From Quillaja saponaria (Eukaryota > Streptophyta > Magnoliopsida > Fabales > Quillajaceae), in the NCBI GenBank assembly GCA_029379385.1, contig CM055612.1, positions 2,604,001-2,668,000 of the forward strand: 64,000 bases of DNA. Reading direction: 5' to 3'. Below, piece by piece: positions 11,301 to 24,800 of the stretch. Made by a program: the position numbers and the translations under genes. How positions within the stretch are numbered: the stretch's first letter is position 1; every line of letters starts with the position of its first letter. The notes beneath the pieces are model-generated. The model made no database searches. It saw only the letters and a program-made list of their open reading frames with translations, and had not been told where the DNA came from.

Positions 11301-12979
11301 GATAGTTCCTCTTCAAGAGTTGATACTGGATATGCGAAGGCACACAATACTAAGGTTTGCCAATTTTTGGTTCCTTGTTTTTTTCTGACTTGGTTCCTTA
11401 TTGTGAGTTTCATTCTACGTTGATCTGATGAATTTGGTGCTGCTGTTGCAGCTTACACTTTTCTCAGGATTTGTCAGCTATCAAATGGTTCGGGATGCGT
11501 ATGATGGTAAGTTTTCTGTACCTTACTCCTTCTGTTTTACATTTTGCTTGCTTATTATTCAGTTTATATGACTTGATTCATATAAGAGTTGAAAGTCATG
11601 TTTTTAAGTTTTTCTTTTTGGATTTTGTTCTTCTAAATTTAACTTATATCAGTTAGACAAAGAGAAGAGTAAAGACATCTTATGTAAGCTGTAGTTCAAT
11701 ACTTATCAAAAAAATAAGCCGTAGCAGTTGATATGGGCAAAATGTTGTTTTGTTGATTTGGAATTGATATTTCTTGTTCTTTTTTGTAAGCCTAGAACAA
11801 CATGAACTCTCAGTTTAAAGAAGAAGTGTAATTCATGATCAGATTTTCCTGTACAAGCAAAGATATTCTGGAGAATGCATTTGTGAAAATATCACCCATC
11901 CATCTTTGGCTGGAATCCTCAGTGCAAGGCACATTAAATGCACCCATGTTACTTAGATGTTCATGGATACAATTTTTTTTTTTTTGGGAAAAAAAAAAAA
12001 AAAAAAACCTTAATACTTACAGCAGTTCGAAAAGGCAGATTAATTGGAAGTAGTATTATTTGTTATTTGCTTCATCCAACAGGATTATTTTCCATATATT
12101 GAACTGCCCTTTTGTTTTCCATGAATGATTTTGGTAATTCCTATCAAACCCTTCCTCTCATATTTGGTGATTTTTTGTGCACAAGTTTTGATTTGTTATT
12201 GAACCCCCTCAAAATTTGCAGCTGGAAAATCTGGATTTGGGAGCCTTATATCAGGAAGCCATTCTCCTGGTAAAACAGACAGGCGTTACATGAAGGGTCC
12301 TGGAGGACGTGGAGAAGTTGAAGTGGCTGTTTCTGGTGTTGCAGGTTGGCAATCTTTTTTTTTTTCATTCATATAATAAAACATTATTAAGCTTCTATAA
12401 AATGATTAAAGAAAGATTGTATGAAAATTCTGAATCTTTATTTTACAATGCAAGATCAAAGTCAACAGTATTCAGGCCCTTTTTCACCAGTCATATCAAA
12501 GAAAGGACTTGATATTGGTTCAGTTGTTCGAAGAGCAGCCTCAATTGCGTCAGTTGCGGCAAAGCATGCCTATGCGGCTGCTGCTGCATCCACCTCCAAT
12601 TCTGATGACGAAATGATTCCTCTGAAATGCTGCTTAATGTCCATATCATTGCCTTGGGAACATATAGCATATGATCTTCTGTTTAAGGTGAGATTTGTAT
12701 GACCTGGTTATTATCACTCATTTTGTAGTAGCTTTCATCCTCATTTGATTGGATGCTCCCTAAAGAGCAGGATTTGATGTGATTCTTGTGTCATATGTCT
12801 ATTCTGCCTCCATGTTTCGCATGAAGTATAGTATCAAGTGGAAAGACATTGTGCAACATTCATTCTGTTGCCAATTGCCATATGTTAATTATAGTTTTTC
12901 TAGTCATTATTTGCAGTTTGCTCGAGAGTAAAATAATTGTCATTTTCATATTCAGGGAGATCCTCCAGTGACCATGTGA
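7679..12979 (+). CDS. DUF2045 / KIAA0930-family protein, 12 exons
   Basis: Coding exons are 7679-7710, 7851-8040, 8202-8276, 9227-9333, 9814-9874, 10363-10422, 10537-10611, 11202-11354, 11452-11506, 12222-12344, 12455-12687 and 12956-12979. They total 1188 nt, or 395 residues with all junctions in frame. The protein matches the animal KIAA0930 family block by block: FWHDVFDLYF followed by RQDDDLVFFVRK near residues 40-73, the DVDWRRSFYLN block, YASPSR...DSKK, YPDICFAVDDFDSTF, RYMKGPGGRGEVEVAVSGV, and a C-terminus ending KGDPPVTM. Human KIAA0930 is of similar length (about 404 residues). The biochemical role is unknown in any kingdom that I know of. A Ser-rich insert (SSSDSSSS) lies in exon 8 and an Ala-rich patch in exon 11. 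Intron 6 begins with GC rather than GT. The start is the first ATG, in MLGDGLETPLR. Confidence 0.92.
8349..8384. repeat. Compound (CA)n(TA)n microsatellite
   Basis: About ten CA units run directly into about eight TA units within intron 3 of the DUF2045 gene. This is likely to vary in length between individuals. Confidence 0.9.
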
Positions 12980-14678
12980 GCATCTTATTGTCTGCTTGGT
13001 GCAATGAAAAAAAAAAGGATGTGGAGATCACACCTGCAAGAAGAAACAAGGGAGCTTATCAAGGCATTTATTGGAAAAGATGTATATTCATAATTGTAGT
13101 AATCAGCTTAGAAACAGCAATGCCGTAGTTGCCAGAGTATGAAACTACCAATATTTATCATTGCAGTATAGTAGTAAAAAAATTTCCACCAAGGAAAGAA
13201 TTAGACCCTCTCAACTCTCAAGGCAAAGAAATGAGCATTGCTCAAAACAGAAACAAAACATAACTAGTTATTGATTTGTATCAGCAACTTCTGCAGCAAA
13301 ATTGCATGACACTGATCGTTTGGGTAACCCAATTATTTGAAAATAAAAAATATACAAAACAGAAAATTGATTTCACAACTAAATAATTTGGTAGCCAATG
13401 ATTTGTTGTATTCACATAAATAATTTGATCTTATGCACTAGACTTGAGGGGGAGGGACAAAATAAAGACTAGTTACTAAAGAAGACACAAAATAAAAGGA
13501 TAAAAAAGACTGGTAAAGGAGAACATATAATATGATGATGATGGTACCACTAACAGGTTTTTTTTTATAACCAAATTAGGTTAGTTTTAGAGATGGAGCA
13601 CATGCATGCAACCTACTTTGTAACACTGAGAAAGTCTGTGATACTCAAAAAAGAAACAGTTGCTGAATTTTCTTTTAAAGTTAATCATAAAATTGAATAA
13701 TGCTTATTGAAACAGAAACAAAACCTGTGCATGTTATCCTCCACTAGTAGTGGCTTTGAGATCATTTACTAGGATCCAAAACGACAAACAACTACAAACT
13801 TATAAACTACCCCAGAATCCTAACTAAGAAAACCACCAAATATTTATTCCTTCCAATTATGCAAAAACTAATTTGAGCATCAATATGACTATGTTAAGAC
13901 CAGCTGTTTCCTTTCAAGTAGTTAATTAATTTGAGGGAAATATGCATTTGAGAACGATGTTTTCAAAAGAATCAGTAATAATTTAAAATAATCTAAAACT
14001 TAAAATCGCTTATATAATTTAAATTATTAATCTATTATATATTTAATGTGAAACTCAGTAAATGTCACTAGCTAACTTACAAATTGAGCTGATGAAAACA
14101 TCCACATTTAAAAATTCATTAATCTACTCCACTTCAATTTCTTCCTCCTGGAGGTAACTTTCAGTGCCTCTGTTTGCAGTCATCTCAGCTATACGTAACG
14201 TATTCAAAATGATTTTCAGCAAAAAAAGGAAACGTATTCAAAATGACTTCAGTGAACATGTGTCTGTTAACTTTCTAATCCATTTTGTTGTTTATGTTTT
14301 TGCATTTTTTTTGTTTGATTCTTCGTCATTAAGCTAAAGCTTAATCTTCTCAACTACACCACTCCTTTCCCATGAGAAAATAAAGCAAAAAAAAAAAAGA
14401 TCTCAGACCCCAAATTCATGCCACCTGCCATTTAAAGTTGCTTAGAATAGTTGGTTATTCTTTCTTTCTTTTTAAAACAATTTTTACACTTAAACAAAGA
14501 CACCCATCCATACTTTTTTGGACAAATTTACCCTCAGCTTTCCAAAATCTTTTGTTAGCGGGTCCCATCCCCTTGCCCATAAATACTCGCCTCCTCCACA
14601 GTGGTTCCTCCCTTTTCCCTTCCCTTCCTCTCTCTCCTGTCCACTCTAAAAAACTTTGGCATTTTCGATTCATTAGTT
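12980..14678. other. 3' flank of DUF2045 gene and bZIP promoter
   Basis: No coding exon was seen. The right end is the bZIP promoter: a TATA-like CATAAATA at 14578-14585 lies about 95 bp before its start codon, followed by a CT-rich leader. Confidence 0.5.
14578..14585 (+). promoter_or_regulatory. TATA-like box of the bZIP gene
   Basis: CATAAATA lies upstream of a pyrimidine-rich leader (14605-14645). The spacing to the ATG at 14679 allows a leader of about 65 nt. Confidence 0.4.
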
Positions 14679-15113
14679 ATGTTCTCCGAACAAGAAGCGG
14701 TTCAATTTTCATATCCTCCGGTTTTTGAAACCGGGTTCACAGCAGATGAGATACAAGAATTATTGTCTCTCATTCAATCAGGAGATCCTTCGAGTCCAAG
14801 TTCTGGTTCACATGAATCAAACGGCTTGGTTTACATGAACCAGGATCGTAAGCACAGACGTATGATATCAAACCGAGAATCAGCCCGAAGATCTCGTTGG
14901 AGAAAGAAGAGGCATTTAGCGGACCTCACGGACCAAGTGAACCGGTTCAAAGTTGAAAAGCGTGAACTGAAAAATCAGCTTGGCTTGATCATGCATCAGC
15001 TCTACGTAGTAAGCCGAGAGAATGACCTGTTAACATATGAATCCATAACCCTTTTGCACCGACTTTCTGGTCTACATCGAATTTTAAGCACAACTCCCAT
15101 TAACAATCATTAA
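14679..15113 (+). CDS. Group S bZIP transcription factor (bZIP6/7 type)
   Basis: This intronless gene encodes 144 residues. The basic region at about residues 57-80 carries the invariant N65-x7-R73 pattern (ISNRESARRSR) that contacts ACGT-core DNA. It is followed by W74 and KKRHL. A leucine zipper follows with heptad positions L80, V87, K94, L101, L108, N115, S122, L129 and L136. The N-terminus has an acidic/hydrophobic TADEIQELLSLIQ helix often seen in this group. Such proteins work as homo- or heterodimers in the nucleus. Placement between PSK and GRF matches Arabidopsis bZIP6/bZIP7 from memory. A GTG-initiated in-frame extension exists upstream, but the ATG at 14679 is the natural start. 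No long conserved sucrose-responsive upstream frame was seen, unlike group S1. Confidence 0.93.
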   Translation: MFSEQEAVQFSYPPVFETGFTADEIQELLSLIQSGDPSSPSSGSHESNGLVYMNQDRKHRRMISNRESARRSRWRKKRHLADLTDQVNRFKVEKRELKNQLGLIMHQLYVVSRENDLLTYESITLLHRLSGLHRILSTTPINNH

Positions 15114-17326
15114 CTTTAATAAAGCTCTAGACATAGAAATTTGAGTTAGAACTTTCTCTATAAGTACAAAAAGCCAACTAGTTTGGTGCATTGAGCTGCT
15201 TCTTTTTCTTTCTCTTTTTCCTAGAAAAAATGTTGTAGTGGTTTCGAGACACCCCACGTTGTTGGAGTACGGTGTAAAGATTGGAACAAATTCGCCTTCT
15301 TTTCTTTTCTTTTTTTTTTGGACAAATATGCTATTATCCATGTCTTCCTTTTTTTCTTTTTCTTTTTTGGATAATCCTCCAACTAAATAATTAAATGAAA
15401 AAAAGTACAGGTTGAGAGAATTTTCTGAAGGGAAAGTGGTGCAAAGTTGGTACATCATTCCTTGACCTAAAGTTTCAAATGATAGAAATCCTTACTATAT
15501 AATTAAATCATATATACTTTGGTGAATCCATAAAATATGATTACACGGCAACTCAAACTAACTTTTAATTTAAAATTAGAAAACTACATGAATTCGGTAT
15601 TCATCTTATAATAATTAAAAGTTTGAATTTTTATTTTGACTATTAACTCATCGTAATCTTAATCTTTTAGTCAGAGTGTTTAATACCGGATTATGACCTT
15701 AATGAAGTTAAAAATGTGAATTATAGGTGACAAAAGAAATATTTTAACTATGTCTTAGCAGATATTTTCATTAAACATTTTATTTATGTATTAGTAAACA
15801 TATATACATTGATGTTTTAAAGTAAATCAATAAAAGTATCAACAAAATTATGTGACAAGTAATAAATCTTTCATATAAAAAAAATCACTTTTTTACTAGA
15901 CGATTTATGTGTGAAAGAATAATATCAACTCAAATAACCTTTATTTGTTGATTTATCCATGAAGAGATATTTTTCATCTCGTAGGTTAGATAATTTATGT
16001 GTTATAGTAGATATATACTATGAGTAAAATAGTTATAACTCCATCGATTTGTATATTTGATATATTTTTTATGAAATAAATATAAGCAGTCATTGACAAT
16101 ACACTACTACCTAATCTTTATTCTCCTTTAATAATGAAAATGATTGGGTCTTTTTTAATTTTTATCCAAGTGCATGCATGGAATGGGATTTCAATTTCGG
16201 ATATGCATGGTAGCCCCCATCGAATCCCTGAAAGAATCAATTCTGGATCGGATAACAAAGAAATTATGAGTAAGTTTTCTCCCTACAATTACAAAGCCAT
16301 GCATTTTGTTTCTATGTGCAAAACCTAATGTTAATTTGGGCCCTCCTGCATGCTTGTTTTACTTGTTGACCAGTAGTCCACTATGCCATTCTCTTTGTTT
16401 TTGTTGTGTCCCTCATCCTTGATCAATACCCATATATAACTTCCTAGAAGTTCCCATAAACTTTCTTTTTGTTATGGAAATTAAAGTTAATTTTGAGAAA
16501 GTTGCATGTTTCTTTGTTGACCTAGTGAGAGTGACACTAATATCTGGATATATAAGAATTCCAACCTAAGAAGAAAAGGAAAGAAAATAAAACATCACAC
16601 TAGATTAAAATGTCATAATTATCAGAAAGTTACCTATCATCACACTAATAGAAATAAGTTATATCTAAATTGTGCATTTTCATTATAACTTACGGTAAAC
16701 TGATGTGTGATGATTTTTTTCTTACTTTACTTATGACTTTGAGTTGTTTCTCCACTCTAATATGATTTAAATTATAATATTAATGAATTGAGAGTCTCCA
16801 TTGTAATATGATATATAATTAATATAATATTATTATAGATTTTTCTAATGAGTGTCATCAGAACACTTGTTAAGATGATAAATATAAAAATTTTGTATTA
16901 TTTATTATAATATTTGGCCATGATTTTAATATCGTGTAATAAATAATTTATTATTTTTGAAATGTTTCAAATGATAAAGTTTATATTAATCCGGTAAAAA
17001 ACCCTTTATTATGTATGTAAATAACCTATTTTAAACTATTTTTTTTCACAATGAATTGATATTCTAGTCCAAAATTCATGGGCTGGAAATTAGCGCAATA
17101 ATTGAGGTTTGGGCTTATGGGCCTTTCCTGCAATTAGGCCGACATACTTGGATGTCATAATTATTGCTTGGAGGGTATTATCGTAAATCAAACACTTTTC
17201 AAATCGGAAGTGCTTCAAGATGCACCATACCCCGCCTACTGCCATCTTCACTGTGCAGGCAAAGAAAAATCAGTTGGACGAATCAGCCCTAAATCGGAGA
17301 CAGAGTACAGGAAAGGTCATAGTCTA
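15114..17326. other. Intergenic, AT-rich
   Basis: This holds the bZIP 3' flank and the kinesin upstream region. Open frames here have no family resemblance. Nothing else is supported. Confidence 0.5.
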
Positions 17327-20300
17327 ATGGAGAAGATCTGTGTCGCAGTAAGAGTGAGACCTCCTGTGTTCCAAGAATCGTTCAATGGAACATTCTGGAA
17401 GGTCGAAGAGAATCGAATTTCGCTACACAAGGCTCATGGCACACCTATCTCTGGGCTATCTTACACTTTTGGTATATTTTCTCTATCCCCTTTGTTTCCT
17501 TCTCTCTAATGGATATTCTCTCACGGAATTTTTTTTTTCTTGTAAATTCTTGCAGATCATATTTTCGATGATAGTAGCACAAACGGAAGTGTTTATGAGC
17601 TTCTGACAAAGGATATCATTCATGCCGCAGTGGAAGGATTCAACGGTATCCTTTTTTAATCAAAGAATTTCCCTTTTCTTGGTGTTCTAACTGTAAATGA
17701 AATGAAATTTAGGTTTAAGTGAGGAAGGTTTCTGGGATAATTTATATAATATTTGGAGGTACACTTATCTTGTTGCTGAGGATACCGAGCATAGCTTTAG
17801 TATGTTTTCCTTTTAAGGTTTTACCAATGATGGGTACTTGTTCAAGCTTGTCAAACCAGCTTCTAAACTTCAGAGAACGATTTCACTCTTTCTGAAGTCC
17901 TACTGCCCAAGTAATAAATAGGAGGTGCTAAAGATTTTATCTATAAAGTCTGCTTGTCTTTTATTTTCAACAAAGGAAACATAAGTTTCATGTTCATACA
18001 GCATAAATGCATAAGCTGGGTTTCTGGTTCTTGGGATGCCACTCTGTTGGTGGAAGACGGTAGTGAATTACGATCTCAAGGATTGTTGATAAATTGTGGG
18101 AGAAGAAATGGAATGGTATCGGAAGAAAATTTCCTGCTTGCTGAAGTGTAACCTCTTTTGTCTACCAAAAAAAGAAAGAAGTGTAACCTCTTTTGGTGAT
18201 CATCAAAGTTCCATGAGAATTTTCTTTTATATTAGGATTTTGGTTTGGTTTTATGAGGAAGGAGTATTTGAAGTAATTTTACTTTGTGTTCTAAGGTTGT
18301 CTTTTCCTGAGTGATATTTTGAAATATCAAGGACTGAATATCAATTAATAGTAAGTGCAAGAGCGGCCTATCACAGTATGGTCCCAAGTTTTGCTAGTAG
18401 TAAGAAAAATTATTGTAATTAGTCATATGAAATAAGTTGATTAGTTCAGTTTGATGATTATGATTTTTTTTTTTCCTTTTTCGTATAAGAAAATATTAAA
18501 ATTAGCTAATGCAAGATTTTTGAGGATTTAATGGTTAATAATTTTTTAAAATTTGAGAACTAAGTAGCTGCATTGCATTTATGCTGAGTGTTAGTATTGT
18601 TATTCTTCTTAAGCTCATATTTCGCACACATGAAGTGCATGAGTATGATAATCTTTGTATTTGAATAAATCAACCGTAATGTACCTTGTTGTCTCTATGA
18701 TGTTGATGTTGATGTTGAAATTAATTTTTGAGATACATGCAGGAACTGCATTTGCCTATGGACAGACTAGCAGTGGCAAGACTTTCACCATGAATGGTTC
18801 TGAAACTGATCCAGGAATAATTCCCCGGGCAGTTAAAGATATATTTGGGAAAATGCAGATGGTAGGAACTTCTTGGATTGTTGTCAAAGCTGAATCATGT
18901 ATATGTGAATGCAGTTTTGTCACCTTACTTAACCATTTTTATGTCTCAGACGTGTGACCGAGAATTTTTAATTCGAGTTTCTTACATGGAAATTTATAAC
19001 GAAGAAATTAATGATCTTCTTGCGGTAGAGAACCAGAAATTGCAGATTCATGAAAGTTTGGAGGTTAGCCATATATGATAACGAATATGTTCTCATGATT
19101 TTTTTTTATATATATAGTTACTGATGTGGCTTGTCTTTTAGCGTGGAATATTTGTCGCGGGCCTCAGGGAGGAAATTGTCAGCAGTGCTGAACAAGTTTT
19201 AAAGCTCATTGAAGCAGGGGAAGGTTTGTAATCTACTTGAACATGTGTCTTTTGCTTCTTATAATTTTTCTAGAATATAATTATATAAATGATTATAGGC
19301 TTATAGCTATATCAATTTTTTTTTACAGTTAATAGGCACTTTGGCGAGACAAACATGAATGTTCGGAGTAGCAGATCTCACACAATATTCAGAATGGTAT
19401 ATCTACTGTCCACATAGATTCAACTGCATATGGACACCCTTTTCTTGTTATACATACTGTACATTTTTATGCTAGATGTATATAAATGCAGGTGATTGAA
19501 AGCAAGGGAAAGGATTCGAATTCTTCTAGTGACTTTTCGACTAGTGATGCTGTCCGAGTCTCAGTCTTGGTTTGTAGTTTCTGTTATGCTCTTCAGAAGT
19601 TTCTTGTTAATCAGTTCCAGGTGATGCCTCTTTACATATTATAGCTCATCTCTAATTATCAAGTCTTTGCTTGTGGAAATAGAATTTGGTGGATTTAGCT
19701 GGGTCTGAACGAATTGCCAAGACTGGAGCTGGAGGAGTGCGTCTAAAGGAAGGAAAGCACATTAACAAGAGCTTAATGATTCTTGGTAATGTGATTAACA
19801 AACTAAGTGATGGTTCAAAGCAGAGGTATCTTCTTCTTCTGTTGTTTGTTTGTTAATTTTACTACAGAATTATATTTGACTACTTCTATTTTCTTTTCTT
19901 TCTTTTGCAGGGCGCATATACCCTATCGTGATAGCAAATTAACTCGTATACTTCAACCGGCTCTTGGTGGTAACGCTAAAACTTCAATTATTTGCACCTT
20001 AGCACCAGAAGAGGCAGGCTTTCGTTTCTTTCTTGATTTCAGATTGATCTTATTCTATATTTTCTTCATTTTCTGGTTTCTACCTTAGCAATTAACTTGT
20101 TGATATTGAGTACAATATGTTATTAATACTTTCAGATTCACATTGAAGAAACAAAGGGAACTCTTCACTTTGCTAGCAGAGCCAAGAGAATCACCAATTG
20201 TGTTCAAGTGAATGAGGTTTGTCTATTACTTGTAAACGATATTTATAAAGTTTGTAGCCTTTTTCTTAGCGTGATTTGTTTTTTAAGAAAATTCACCTAA

Positions 20301-23300
20301 TGATGTTTAAATTTGTAACAGATATTGACAGATGCAGCACTATTAAAGCGACAGAACCTAGAGATAGAAGAGCTACGTATGAAACTACAGGTGATGAGCA
20401 TAGGATTTTAATTTGACATGGAGACACTGAATTTAATCCAACACAAAAAAGTTTTTATGTAGGGATCTCATGCTGAGGTGCTTGAACAAGAGATTCTTAA
20501 ATTACGAAATGATTTGCTCAAGGTAGAATGCTCTTAGCCTGAGCCTCACTTTGACTTCCAAGAATGAAGAATGAGGTGTATGCTATCCTTTGGTACTGAT
20601 TTTTTCTGTTTATATGCTTATCTTCCATACTGTAGTATGAATTAGAGCGCGAGAAGCTTGAAACCGAACTGGAAGAGGAGAGGAAATCACACAAGGAGCG
20701 TATTCAATGCATTAAGGAGCAACAGATGAAAATTGAAAATCTCAGTACTCTTGTTTCTTTGTCAGACTGCGACAGGAACTCTAGTCAGGTATAACGCATT
20801 CAAAGCAATGTTCCCTTGTCTGTATTAGCATGTTGATTATTACCTGTGAGTGCTAAGGAGTAAGCACAAAATGTTGTCCATATTTATCTTTTCTTTTCAT
20901 TATCAAATAAGATTACTAGACATGCAAGTCTCAGAACACATAAATATTACAAACTTTCTCATTTAGCTGAGTGGTTGAGTCCATTATTTAATTTTGGTGA
21001 TGGGAGATTCCTTTTTCCTGCTATATCTAGGTCCTTATCTATTTTACTAGTATGTATGATCAGCATAAACCCTTGGGAAAGATCACACTATCTCTCCTTG
21101 GGCTGCCAAAATCATTGTTTTTGTTTTTTATGCTTTTCTTTTGTTATTCTGATAATTATATGTAATGGTAGGGGAAGAATTCACTGACGCAAAGTCTTAG
21201 GGAAGGATGTGATGAAAGCAATAGTCTAAGTCACGGAGACATGTTTATAACTCCTTGTCTCAAGGCAGTTCCCAAGGATTTTGTTGCCAAGCGATCAAAC
21301 TATTCAACACATGCTTATAGCCCTCTTCCAGATACGTTCAGCAATGTGGCTGATGAAGATACATGGTTGAAAATGAACAAAGGTTATGTAGCAGACCTTG
21401 ATTCACTTCAAATAACTCCTGCCAGAAAAGTTCAATCCTTCCCGACAAGTGATACAACTCCTGTGAGTTTCTATAATTTTGTTTTCCTCAGATTTTCTCT
21501 ACTCCTACCATATTACAATTCTGTTTCATCCTACAAAATAAACCTCTCCCCACCCCAACCCCTGGAAACTCACCATCACACACTCAGAAAAAAATAGATT
21601 CTTCCCAATTAGTAAGTACTCTTCCGATAAGGGAATTAGTTTCTAGAGAAAGAAAAATATTAGAGTTTCAACTAAGTATATCTACTAATTTTCCCCATGT
21701 TAGTGCGGTTTTGCAAATTATATGAGTACTTATCTTCTTGATTGCCTTGAATTGTCCTAAATTGGTCAGGGTTATTTAAATGAGAACTACGAACAAGAGG
21801 TACAAGATTTGAGGAGACAACTACAATTTGCCAATGAAAAGAGAAATGAACTTGACGTAAGTATACAATGTATCTGTCTTTTTTTTCTTGGTCAAATTAA
21901 TAGTTCAAATGCATAATCTGCTTGCTGTTCCAGAAATTGAGTGAAAACATTTGACTCAAACCACAAATTGATTTTTATTGATAATGAAGAACTATAGCCT
22001 ATAGCTATTAATTGTGATACCTCAATATTTCGACTGTGTTTTTTTCCCATCATTACTCTCTTACATTGCAGTGCTCTGTATATTTCCCAAAAGGAGCATA
22101 TATTCCCATGATAGTTGAGTAATAGAAGGATAGGCCTTCAATATTTCCCCCATGTTAAAACAGTCTCAACTAGATAAGTAAGAAGTCATTGTCTTACAGT
22201 TCAGTTCTATTAGTTGTTTGTACTGTTCACAACTCCACTTACATAGGTAAAGCTCTGGTACTTTTAAAATGGCTGTCATGTCTTGGACCGTATTTATACT
22301 TGATATATTGTTGGATTCTTAATATCTAACTGTTTTAAATTGTTGGTCCGTAAGCAGATGGCTATATTTGTTAAACTGTTAATGCATATTTTATTATTTT
22401 TACAGAAAAAGCATGCTGATCAAATACTATTGAACAATCAACTAATGGCGGAGATATCTGAACTTAAACATGAAGCACAAGATATCAGAGAAATTCCTCA
22501 AAGACTATCTAAGTATGTGGCAAGTTGCAAATACACTTTTGAGAATGTTTTGTCAGTAATGAAGGTAAAAAACATGGAATGTGGCAGCTTCTTTTCACAT
22601 TCATTCCCTGTGTTCCTTTAGAACGGAGGATTAATATTTGTTGCTGTTCTGAAACAGAGTTATGTATCCGATGGCGATTCATCAACTGCAAAAGTGCTGT
22701 CTGGCATGAGTGAAATTGGTGTACATCTATTTACAACTTTGGAAGATCATTTTACAATGGCTCTGGATGGTGGCATGTCTTCCACTGCAAACAGTGCTTC
22801 AATGCAAGAAAAACATAATGTGCTTCTTGAGAAGCTGAATACCAAAATCATACCATTGGTATTTTCAGAAGGAGCAATCACTGAAAAAGAACTAGAAAGG
22901 AGTCCTTGGTGCAGCTGTGAACATAAGGTAGCTGTCTGGTCACATATATCAAGATACCAATCATCAATTATGGCTTTATTCTCTGTCCTATTATTAGGAT
23001 ACATTCTGTTTTGAGAATGTTAATGCTTTAGAAATATGTAGGTGGAATATTGAGGCCCTGACTGACATCGCATGACATTGAGCATTTAAATAATTTTATT
23101 ATTGAATATCTTGGAATAATGAAAGAGTGCTAGTCATTGCTAGCTCATCTTAGGCCTTTTTATATGTAGATCCTTAAGAGAAAAGATTTAGTACCAAAAA
23201 ACTTCTTGCGGTTCTTCAAATGAATGGAATTTGATAATGCCAATACTTGAAGAACTTAATAGAGTATCAGTACCTAAAAGAAATTATCTTTATGCTTTTC

Positions 23301-24301
23301 TCATGTTTAACTCACTAAAGATTCATGTGCTGCATGTCTTCTTTTTAACTTTGTTTGGTTGTTCAAATTCACAAGTGCAAAACTTTATTTTCTACTGTTT
23401 GAATTAGAAGTAAAAGAAATGTATACATCGGCAGCTAGAGATTACATTGAAACAATTTTAAGACTATGACATATACAACTAATTAGGAGTTTTCACAAAT
23501 AGGAAGGACAAATAATCGGGTGCTTCCCTTGGTATTATCAGAGATTAGTTTTTTTATTGCTTCGAATGTACGTATGATTTTATGCTGAGGAAGAGAACCA
23601 GTGATGCTTGTTTTATAAGTTTGTTGATGTTGGTGTTAAGGAGCTACAATGCATAGAGCATTAATTGCATGCAGAAGGAAGCTGCATGTAGATTAAGATT
23701 TTGAGTATGATCTAAAATGTTTGTTGCACATGTGCCTGTATCGAATTTTTTGAAGAGCTGAGTTACCTGTCAATAATAAGAATTTATTTTAGCTGTTAAA
23801 AATAAGAAAAAGTTTTGTGGGATGCTTGTTATCTTGTTCTGAGCTCAGATTTATGTGATAAAGGGCTGTGCTTCCGGTGGAGAAACCACTTGTTGGGAAG
23901 AAAGACTCAGTGAAATCAACTCGGTCAAAGAAAGATACTCAGAATTGGAGAAAAGGTTAGATGTAAATAATCACCTTCTGGAGGTCTCAAAAGATAGATA
24001 TGAAAGCTTGGAAAGAGATTTTCAGGTCTTAAAAGAAGAGAGAGACTCTCTCCTCCATATGGTCTCTGAATCATCTCAGAGATTTGGACTAGTTACAAGC
24101 CAAAAGGAAAATGCATTGAAGAATTTGAGCACTGAAGTTCAGAGAAGGAAAGTTCTTGAAGAAGAGATCAAACAGTTCAGCAATGCTTTTGCCTCTCGTC
24201 AGAGATCACTCATATCTTTCCATAGTGACTTTAAGACCAAAATTGAGAATATGAGAACTCAGACACAGTCCAATTTCAGTACCCAAGTCTCTTGGGTGTA
24301 G
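17327..24301 (+). CDS. KIN7N: Kinesin-7 motor protein (KIN-7N / CENP-E-like)
   Basis: Eighteen exons: 17327-17471, 17556-17645, 18743-18861, 18950-19063, 19142-19223, 19329-19396, 19492-19569, 19683-19825, 19911-20013, 20136-20216, 20322-20390, 20463-20522, 20636-20788, 21172-21462, 21770-21856, 22406-22564, 22658-22927 and 23849-24301. They total 2565 nt (854 residues), all in frame. The plus-end-directed motor domain is N-terminal (about 1-330). It has the P-loop GQTSSGKT at 85-92, switch [11 protein letters not shown] at 192-201, switch II DLAGSE at 236-241 and the neck end [12 protein letters not shown]. The rest is mostly coiled coil (about 345-430 and the C-terminal third), typical of microtubule motors acting in cell division or organelle transport. 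The start [13 protein letters not shown] and overall length match Arabidopsis At1g59540 (KIN-7N) from memory. Intron 9 appears to begin with GC. Confidence 0.95.
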
Positions 24302-24800
24302 AGATTAGAAGTAATATTATTTATGTCTGCAAACCTGTGATATCTCTATCACGTTTGTTCGTTATGTATGTATTCTGAATGAATCTTGCTATGCTATTTA
24401 TCTTGTATTTAAGGGTTTTCTTCAAGTAGTTTGTTGAGTTGCTGATGACACATTGATTAGGACTGTTCAAGGGACATGACCACCGTCACCATCAGATACA
24501 AATACTGCATGTTGGCATCATATTGGATTGTTATAAATGTAGTCACGAAATTATTGTCTTCTTCGAGGATTTGCTTGACTCAAAGTTTTCTCTGAAATGC
24601 GAAAACCAGTATACGGAGAAATCAAAGTTTTCCTTTCAGGGAAAAATCTCATTAAACCTGTAAATATTCGAAAATTTTAAGACGTTGGGAAGGGGCAAAT
24701 TTCTAATCCTAAATTCAACTATGCACAAAGTAGCAATTAAGTTCTTTTACGTTGTTTCTGAGACTGAGTCTGTTTCTATAAGTTATGCTATTATTGGTAA
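24302..24800. other. Kinesin 3' untranslated region and flank
   Basis: Non-coding sequence lies between the kinesin stop codon and the telomere-like array. No separate gene was seen. Confidence 0.5.

Noticed and set aside
14601..14678. Upstream extension of the bZIP frame
   Set aside because: It begins with GTG, lies in the pyrimidine-rich leader just after the TATA-like box, and lacks conserved sequence; the ATG at 14679 gives the usual protein start.
15084..15458. 124-codon minus-strand frame after the bZIP
   Set aside because: Low-complexity Lys/Glu-rich translation of the bZIP 3' untranslated region, with no family match.
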